The notes beneath the pieces are model-generated. The model was not told where the DNA came from and ran no database searches. It saw only the letters and a program-made list of their open reading frames with translations. A DNA stretch of 57,063 nt. Origin: an uncultured Prevotellaceae bacterium (GTDB taxonomy: Bacteria; Bacteroidota; Bacteroidia; Bacteroidales; UBA3663). The stretch covers positions 1-57,063 of the forward strand of contig ONNR01000023.1 of assembly GCA_900319235.1 (NCBI GenBank), in the 5' to 3' direction. The position numbers and the translations under genes are program-made. Positions 51,963-57,063 of the stretch are shown here, piece after piece; positions within the stretch are counted from its first letter, which is position 1; each line of letters begins with the position of its first letter.

Positions 51963-54290
51963 ATGTTCAGTCGTTCGTTTTCTGCCTTTGTTCTCCTCGG
52001 AGGCATGGTCATGTGCTTCACCTCGTGCAGTTCGAAGTACGATGAGAGGCCGATGGGCCAGTATAATCTCGTGATTCAGAAGGGCGGTGCCACCCTCGGC
52101 TATTCGCCTCAGTCGGGTGTGCAGTTGCTCGAACAGGATGGTTACAAGTTCAAGGACTTGAACCGTGATGGTAAACTCGACAAGTACGAGGACTGGCGTC
52201 TCACGCCCGAAGAGCGTGCCCAGGACCTGGCTACACAGTTGTCGGTCGAAGAGATTGCAGGCCTGATGCTCTATTCTGCCCATCAGTCCATTCCTGGCGT
52301 TTCGCGTTCAGGTCACTTCATGGGTTCGACCTACAACGGCACAACCCTTGAGGAAAGTGGCTTGACGAGCGCCGACCTCACCGACCAGCAGAAGAAGTTC
52401 CTCGGCGAGGATAATCTTCGTGCCGTCTTGGTAACCACTGTCGAAAGTCCCGAGGTCGCTGCCAAGTGGAACAATAATGTGCAGGCCTATGTCGAAGGGT
52501 TGGGTCATGGCATCCCTGCCAACAACAGTTCCGACCCGCGTCACACCGTGTCGGCCGATGCCGAATATAACTATGGCGCTGGTGGCACTATCTCGTTATG
52601 GCCCTCTTCGCTGGGCATTGCCGCCACTTTCGACCCTGCTGCGATGAAGCGGTTCGGCCAGATTGCTTCTCGCGAGTATCGTGCCTTGGGCATTGCCACT
52701 GCCCTCTCTCCTCAGGTGGACATTGCTACCGATCCTCGCTGGAGCCGCTTCAGCGGTACTTTTGGTGACGATTCCAACCTTGCCACCGACATGGCTCGTG
52801 CCTATTGCGACGGATTCCAGACCTCCCCAGCTGATAAGTCGGTCGAAGGTGCCTGGGGTTATGAGTCGGTCAATGCGATGGTGAAGCATTGGTATGGCTA
52901 TGGTGCACAGGAGGGCGGTCGTGACTCGCACTTCTGTTATGGCAAGTACGCCGTCTATCCGGGCAATAATCTTGAGGAGCATCTGAAGCCTTTCACCGAA
53001 GGTTCGTTCAAGTTGGACGATGGCACGGGCATGGCTTCGGCTGTGATGCCAATCTACAGCATCCTCTGGAACCAGAGCCCGTTGGGTGAAAATGTGGGCG
53101 GCAGCTACAGCAAGTGGATGATTGCCGAGCAGCTTCGCGAGAAGTATCATTTCGACGGTGTGGCTTGTACCGACTGGAACATCATGTTCGACAACAACGC
53201 TGTCGAGAGTTTTGGTGGCATGTGTTGGGGCGTAGAGAATGTGCCCGTAGCAGAACGTCACTTTATGATTCTTGAGGCGGGCGTCGATCAGTTTGGCGGA
53301 CAGAACGACAAGGGCCCTGTGCTCGAAGCCTATCAGATGTGGGTTGACAAGTATGGCAAGGAGAGTGCCGACCAGCGTTTTCAGAAGTCGGCTTATCGTC
53401 TTTTGCTCAATGTATTCCGCGTAGGTCTGTTCGAGAATCCCTATCTCGATCCTGCCGAAACGACTGCCATTGTCGGTTGCCCCGAGTACATGGAGGCCGG
53501 CTATGACGTTCAGCAGAAGTCGGTGGTCATGCTGAAGAATCATAAGCAGACGCTTCCCGTCGCCGAGAAGAAGAACGTATATGTCCCCAAGCGCCATTTT
53601 GTCCGTGCAATGGGCTTCTTCGGCCCGACGGGCGAGGACAAGTGGGACTATCCCATCAGCCTCGACCTTGTGAAGAAGTATTACAACGTGGTTGATGACC
53701 CGAAGGATGCCGACTTTGCCCTGGTGCTCATCAACGAGCCTTCGTCGGGTGCCGGCTACGATGTGGCCGATCGCAACAAAGGAGGCAATGGCTATGTGCC
53801 CGTCAGCCTGCAGTACAATGACTATACTGCCACCTACGCACGCAAGACTAGTATTGCTGGTGGCGACCCCAAGGAGAACTTCACCAACCGTTCTTATCGC
53901 GGCAAGACCGTCAAGACAGCAAACAAGGACGACATGAAACTGGTGCTCGACACCAGGAAGCTGATGGGTAGCAAGCCTGTTGTGGTTGCCCTCAACACGG
54001 GTCGTCCTGTCGTGGTATCCGAGTTCGAGGGTGCTGTCGATGCGCTGTTGCTCACCTTCACGGTCGAGAATCAGGTGGTCCTCGATATCATCAGTGGCAA
54101 GGTTGAGCCTTCGGGTTTGCTCCCGATGGATATGCCTGTCAGCATGAAGGCCGTCGAAGAGCAGTGCGAGGACGTGGCCCACGACTTCGAATGCTACAAG
54201 GACGCCGATGGCAACACTTATCGTTTTGCCTACGGTTTGAATTGGAGCGGTGTCATCAACGATGCTCGTGTGCAGAAGTACGCTCATTAA
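51963..54290 (+). CDS. GH3 family glycosidase lipoprotein
   Basis: A 775-residue lipoprotein (lipobox FTSC, Cys22). Residues 65-88 (DLNRDGKLDKYEDWRLTPEE) form an EF-hand-like segment common at the start of Bacteroidetes GH3 enzymes. The TIM barrel contains GIATALSPQVDIATDPRWSR (243-262), VKHWYGYGAQEGGRDSH (307-323) and the nucleophile Asp404 in GVACTDWNIM. A C-terminal alpha/beta sandwich (QQKSVVMLKNHKQTLPV onward) completes it. The activity could be beta-glucosidase, beta-xylosidase or an enzyme releasing the sugar used by the operon. It would supply free sugar in the periplasm to the cytoplasmic genes upstream. Its stop codon is the first base triplet of a large inverted repeat. Confidence 0.88.
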   Translation: MFSRSFSAFVLLGGMVMCFTSCSSKYDERPMGQYNLVIQKGGATLGYSPQSGVQLLEQDGYKFKDLNRDGKLDKYEDWRLTPEERAQDLATQLSVEEIAGLMLYSAHQSIPGVSRSGHFMGSTYNGTTLEESGLTSADLTDQQKKFLGEDNLRAVLVTTVESPEVAAKWNNNVQAYVEGLGHGIPANNSSDPRHTVSADAEYNYGAGGTISLWPSSLGIAATFDPAAMKRFGQIASREYRALGIATALSPQVDIATDPRWSRFSGTFGDDSNLATDMARAYCDGFQTSPADKSVEGAWGYESVNAMVKHWYGYGAQEGGRDSHFCYGKYAVYPGNNLEEHLKPFTEGSFKLDDGTGMASAVMPIYSILWNQSPLGENVGGSYSKWMIAEQLREKYHFDGVACTDWNIMFDNNAVESFGGMCWGVENVPVAERHFMILEAGVDQFGGQNDKGPVLEAYQMWVDKYGKESADQRFQKSAYRLLLNVFRVGLFENPYLDPAETTAIVGCPEYMEAGYDVQQKSVVMLKNHKQTLPVAEKKNVYVPKRHFVRAMGFFGPTGEDKWDYPISLDLVKKYYNVVDDPKDADFALVLINEPSSGAGYDVADRNKGGNGYVPVSLQYNDYTATYARKTSIAGGDPKENFTNRSYRGKTVKTANKDDMKLVLDTRKLMGSKPVVVALNTGRPVVVSEFEGAVDALLLTFTVENQVVLDIISGKVEPSGLLPMDMPVSMKAVEEQCEDVAHDFECYKDADGNTYRFAYGLNWSGVINDARVQKYAH

Positions 54291-54412
54291 GGGAAATGTA
54301 GGGATATTTAGTGATATTAAGGGATTTGAAGGGACATTAGAAATATAGGGCCCTATAAACAAATGTCCCTTATTATCCTTTAATATCCCTTAAAATCCCT
54401 AATTATCCCTTA
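54288..54412. repeat. 125-bp imperfect inverted repeat made of AGGGAT words
   Basis: Left arm 54288-54339 and right arm 54361-54412, each 52 nt, match as an inverted repeat at roughly 80% by my hand alignment without gaps. The centre carries the perfect palindrome TATAGGGCCCTATA (54344-54357). Both arms are built from AGGGATATTA-like words. It includes the GH3 stop codon and could fold into a very long hairpin in RNA, or a cruciform in DNA. Confidence 0.8.
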
Positions 54413-54421
54413 TTTTAATCA

Positions 54422-55324
54422 ATGAGGTCTTACGCCAAAATAATCCTCCTTCTTCTCATCCCCATGGCCTTGGTCGTGGGGTATGCCTTGTCGTCGCTCG
54501 AGATTGGCTCGGGCGACGTCATGCTTGAAAAGGCGGACCTGTCGGGTGTGAGGCGTTTGTTCCCGTTATTTTTTGCCGAGTCGGACGAAACGCCACCCTC
54601 TTTGCCGACAACACCTATAGTGCCTATAGATACCATAGTTCCTATAGATACTATAGCGTCTATAGTTACTATAGCTCCTACAGATACCACTACTCAAGAC
54701 TCATTACCCACTCCTCCCGAAGAGGAACCCATCAAAGAGATCAAGGTGCATAAGCCCGACTTCAACAAGTATCGCATCATGATCTTCGGTGACTCGATGC
54801 TCGAATGGTTGGCCAAGCGCTTGTGTGACTATTCGCTCGAGAATGGCTACGACCTGTCGAGCATCATCTGGTACAGTTCTTCTACCAAGCTTTGGGCTAC
54901 CACCGACACACTGCAATATTTTCTCGACCGCATCCAGCCCGACTACGTCATGCTTTGCCTGGGCGGCAACGAGTTGTTTGTTCGCGATTTGTCGAAGCGC
55001 GAGAAGTACATCGACACCATCGTCAAGCGCATCGGCGATCGTCCTTTCCTCTGGATTGGTCCACCCAACTGGAAGAAGGACACGGGCATCAACGACCTTA
55101 TTCGCCAGCGGGTAGGTGAGGGCCGCTTCTTCGACAGTCGAGACCTCGAACTCGATCGTGCCGAGGACAATATGCATCCTACGCGCAGTGCAGCAGCGCT
55201 GTGGATGGACACCATTGCCATATGGCTCAGCAGTTCCCAAGCGAGGCATCCGCTCAAGATGGACCGGCCCACCCAGACCCGACGGCGAGTCTATCACCAG
55301 TATATGCTTCGCCCCCCTCGATAG
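54422..55324 (+). CDS. membrane-anchored SGNH-family protein, likely MBOAT partner
   Basis: A 300-residue protein with one N-terminal membrane segment (about 6-22) and an extracytoplasmic SGNH-hydrolase-like domain. Motifs are MIFGDSMLEW (block I Ser), LCLGGNELF (block III Asn) and DNMHPTRSAAA (block V Asp and His), so the catalytic set appears complete. Residues about 64-88 are a low-complexity linker (PIVPIDTIVPIDTIASIVTI) encoded by CTATAG word repeats. It ends 3 bp before an MBOAT gene. Such pairs, as in AlgI-AlgX/AlgJ or PatA-PatB, move acetyl groups onto extracellular polysaccharides. Acylation of a glycan or glycolipid is therefore likely; the acceptor is not known. Confidence 0.75.
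   Translation: MRSYAKIILLLLIPMALVVGYALSSLEIGSGDVMLEKADLSGVRRLFPLFFAESDETPPSLPTTPIVPIDTIVPIDTIASIVTIAPTDTTTQDSLPTPPEEEPIKEIKVHKPDFNKYRIMIFGDSMLEWLAKRLCDYSLENGYDLSSIIWYSSSTKLWATTDTLQYFLDRIQPDYVMLCLGGNELFVRDLSKREKYIDTIVKRIGDRPFLWIGPPNWKKDTGINDLIRQRVGEGRFFDSRDLELDRAEDNMHPTRSAAALWMDTIAIWLSSSQARHPLKMDRPTQTRRRVYHQYMLRPPR
54614..54680. repeat. CTATAG word repeat inside a coding region
   Basis: Seven copies of CTATAG or a close variant at about 9-nt spacing (CCTATAGTG, CCTATAGAT, ACCATAGTT, CCTATAGAT, ACTATAGCG, TCTATAGTT, ACTATAGCT) encode the linker of the SGNH protein. The same words occur between genes at 3332-3399 and 37035-37070. Confidence 0.75.
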
Positions 55325-55327
55325 CCT

Positions 55328-56767
55328 ATGTTGCTTTTCTCCGACATCACCTTTTGGATGGTCTTCATTTTCTTCCTGGCCATCTATGCGTTCATCCGTC
55401 GTTACAGTCGGATGGGCATGGTGCTCTATGTCGCGGCGTTCAGCTTGTTGTTCTTCTATCTGGCCAACGGGTGGTTGATGGTGTTGCTACCTGCGGTGGC
55501 ACTGGTGGCATGGTGGGCAGGCCGCATGTTGGCGACTATGCATCAGATAAGAGGTGGCGCTGCGTCCCATTGTTGGAAGGACCGTTTGGTGCTCACATTG
55601 GCCATCGTCATCATCCTGCTTCCGCTTCTTTACTTCAAGTATTCTAATTTCTTCCTGTCGTCCATCAACGCTGTTTTCTCCAGCAATTTCGGTCTGCTCG
55701 ATGTAGCGCTACCTGTCGGCATCTCCTTCTTCACCTTTCAAGCCATCAGTTATGTGGTCGATGTCTATCGCGGCAGGTTCACGATGCAGGTCTCTCTGCT
55801 GGAATTCCTCTTTTATCTCTCGTTTTTCCCCTTGCTTCTGGCAGGGCCCATTACCCGAGCCCATGTCTTGTTGCCTCAGGTACGCAAGCCCGGTGCCATT
55901 TCCGAGCGGTGTCTCTATATGGGTCTGTGGCTTGTGATGATCGGTCTCGTCAAGAAGTGTGTGATTGCCGATTACATTGCCCAGTACAACGATTGGGTCT
56001 TCTCAAGCCCTGCCACCTATTCGGGCTTCGAGTGCGTGATGGGTATTCTTGGCTATACGGTGCAGATCTATTGCGACTTCTCGGGCTATAGCGACATAAG
56101 CATCGGCATTGCTGCGCTGATGGGTTTCCATTTGCTCGAAAACTTCTCGTTTCCTTACAGCGCTCCCTCTCCATCCGAATTCTGGCATCGCTGGCACATC
56201 TCGCTCTCCACATGGTTCCGCGACTATGTCTATATCCCGTTGGGGGGCAATCGTTGTTCGCGCGTACGTACCTATTTAAATAATATAATAACAATGCTTA
56301 TTGCCGGCCTTTGGCATGGGTCCACGTGGATGTTCGTGCTGTGGGGTGGCATCCATGGGTTGGGACTCGTGGTGCATAAGGCTTTCAAGCCATTGCTTAG
56401 TCGTGTGCCTGACAACCGTTGGACGAATGGTCTCGCCGTTGTCCTCACTTTCATCTTCGTAGCCGTCGCCTGGGTCTTCTTCCGTAGCGAGAGCGTGGCA
56501 TCGGCCTGTCAGTTGCTCTCACGTTCGGTCGTTGACTTCGACATCGCCTATCTCATCCCGTTTGTCAAGGCGCGCCCCTGGTGGTGTGTGCTTACTCTCG
56601 TCCCTCTTGTCGCTCAGTCCATCGGCCGTCGTGGCTTCCAGAGGCTGCAGACCCGCTTCATTCTCTTGCCTTGGATCGTCAAGTTGCTCCTGTTTTTGCT
56701 CACCGTTCAGCTGATATTGCAGTTCCAGACCAGCAATGTCCAGCCTTTCATCTATTATCAGTTCTGA
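55328..56767 (+). CDS. MBOAT-family membrane O-acyltransferase
   Basis: A 479-residue integral membrane protein with about ten hydrophobic segments. It carries the AlgI/DltB-type signature: QIYCDFSGYSDISIGIAALM, PSPSEFWHRWHISLSTWFRD, YIPLGGNR and LIAGLWHGSTWMFVLWGG, in which the His of LWHG (about residue 330) is the catalytic candidate. These enzymes pass an acyl group, usually acetyl, across the membrane to an extracellular acceptor, with the help of an SGNH partner, here the preceding gene. It is the last gene of the unit and is followed by a hairpin terminator. Confidence 0.9.
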   Translation: MLLFSDITFWMVFIFFLAIYAFIRRYSRMGMVLYVAAFSLLFFYLANGWLMVLLPAVALVAWWAGRMLATMHQIRGGAASHCWKDRLVLTLAIVIILLPLLYFKYSNFFLSSINAVFSSNFGLLDVALPVGISFFTFQAISYVVDVYRGRFTMQVSLLEFLFYLSFFPLLLAGPITRAHVLLPQVRKPGAISERCLYMGLWLVMIGLVKKCVIADYIAQYNDWVFSSPATYSGFECVMGILGYTVQIYCDFSGYSDISIGIAALMGFHLLENFSFPYSAPSPSEFWHRWHISLSTWFRDYVYIPLGGNRCSRVRTYLNNIITMLIAGLWHGSTWMFVLWGGIHGLGLVVHKAFKPLLSRVPDNRWTNGLAVVLTFIFVAVAWVFFRSESVASACQLLSRSVVDFDIAYLIPFVKARPWWCVLTLVPLVAQSIGRRGFQRLQTRFILLPWIVKLLLFLLTVQLILQFQTSNVQPFIYYQF

Positions 56768-56839
56768 TTTTTTATTTCTTGCGCTGCATTTTCAACACTA
56801 TTTCACGCGCTATCGATTGCATTTTTGTCATACATATGT

Positions 56840-56869
56840 GCCAAACAAGTCTTTTGTTTGGCCTTTTTT
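56840..56869 (+). terminator. terminator after the MBOAT gene
   Basis: GCCAAACAA (56840-56848) pairs with TTGTTTGGC (56854-56862), followed by a T-run. Confidence 0.75.
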
Positions 56870-56909
56870 GCGGGAAAATGACGATTTTTTGAAAAAAGTC
56901 TTCAAATAA

Positions 56910-56941
56910 TTTGGAGGCATACGAAAAATCCCCTATCTTTG
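56910..56941 (+). promoter_or_regulatory. strong promoter at the window end
   Basis: TTTG at 56910-56913 and TATCTTTG at 56934-56941 with a 20-nt spacer, followed by GCACCCGC, a start region often seen at stable-RNA promoters in this phylum. Confidence 0.75.
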
Positions 56942-56947
56942 CACCCG

Positions 56948-57063
56948 CTTAAACGATGAGACGGTAAGTCGAGCGGTTAAGCGACGATCTTTGAAAGAGT
57001 GAAATCTTGACAAAGCGTTACTGATAAGTCAGTAACCTGCAAGCAAACAACCTAGTCAATTCA
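56948..57063 (+). ncRNA. structured leader, possibly the start of an rRNA operon
   Basis: No open frame of note. It contains a CGCTTAA/TTAAGCG stem (56946-56952 with 56977-56983), a boxA-like GATCTTTGA (56986-56994), and a perfect 8-bp hairpin GTTACTGA/TCAGTAAC with a TAAG loop (57017-57036). A strong promoter, an antitermination-like box and hairpins without a coding frame are what precedes 16S rRNA genes in Bacteroidetes. The gene itself would lie beyond the window. Confidence 0.45.

Noticed and set aside
52596..54362. 588-residue minus-strand open frame
   Set aside because: It is antisense to the GH3 gene, shows no domain or signal peptide pattern, and follows from codon bias of the real gene.
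1..57063. transposase, integrase, toxin-antitoxin or tRNA genes
   Set aside because: Looked for typical protein motifs and cloverleaf ends on both strands and saw none that I could support.

Overview
The window looks like chromosome from a Prevotella-type member of the Bacteroidetes. The evidence is the paired SusC/SusD outer-membrane genes, promoters of the Bacteroidetes type (TTTG, about 20 nt, then TAnnTTTG), lipoprotein signal peptides on many glycan enzymes, and an almost continuous run of polysaccharide-degrading genes. No insertion sequence, prophage, CRISPR array or tRNA gene was seen.

Layout. 1-1400: an AT-rich secreted protein of unknown function, unlike its neighbours in composition. 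1.4-9.1 kb: an ABC exporter, then a pectin set (PL1-like pectate lyase, a DUF5060/DUF4038-type glycosidase with L-rhamnose mutarotase, and a GH105-like unsaturated uronyl hydrolase). 9.3-20.0 kb: two complete SusC-SusD pairs. 20.0-21.4 kb: a terminator, an array of about twelve 42-bp tandem repeats, and the remnant of a third SusC-SusD pair reduced to a SusC start fused to what looks like a SusD end. 21.4-26.0 kb: GH31 and a two-domain esterase. 26.1-34.3 kb: a KdgF-like cupin lipoprotein divergent from a GH43-PL10-like fusion enzyme, a thioredoxin-fold lipoprotein lacking its CxxC, a YifB/ComM-type AAA protein, and a second GH43. 34.3-42.0 kb: thioredoxin, a PreA-like flavoprotein, a CE1 esterase, a DUF169 protein, a FucI-like isomerase, a type-B carboxylesterase and a LuxR-type regulator. 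42.1-46.0 kb: a calycin-like secreted protein, a GH5 and a CotH-family protein. 46.1-56.8 kb: a DeoR-type repressor divergent from an operon with split transketolase, FGGY kinase, FucI-like isomerase, GH3, SGNH protein and MBOAT acyltransferase. The last 120 bp look like a promoter and structured leader, possibly of an rRNA operon.

How the parts fit. Pectate lyases, the GH105-like hydrolase, the KdgF-like cupin and rhamnose mutarotase point to pectin (homogalacturonan and rhamnogalacturonan). The GH43, GH31, GH5, GH3 and esterase genes would remove side chains or attack hemicellulose. The DeoR operon has the same enzyme classes as the published D-apiose transketolase route (isomerase, FGGY-type kinase, two-subunit transketolase). 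Apiose occurs in rhamnogalacturonan II and apiogalacturonan, so this is a reasonable but unproven assignment.

Most unusual features. Many intergenic gaps are built from short repeated words, a different word at different loci (GGTTAAGAGG, CTATAG, TCTAGA, TTAACAATTAA, AGGGAT, CGGTATTTCG). Two of these words also run inside coding sequence. One set forms an inverted repeat of about 125 bp after the GH3 gene. With the 42-bp array and the SusC-SusD deletion remnant, they suggest active repeat-driven remodelling of this locus.
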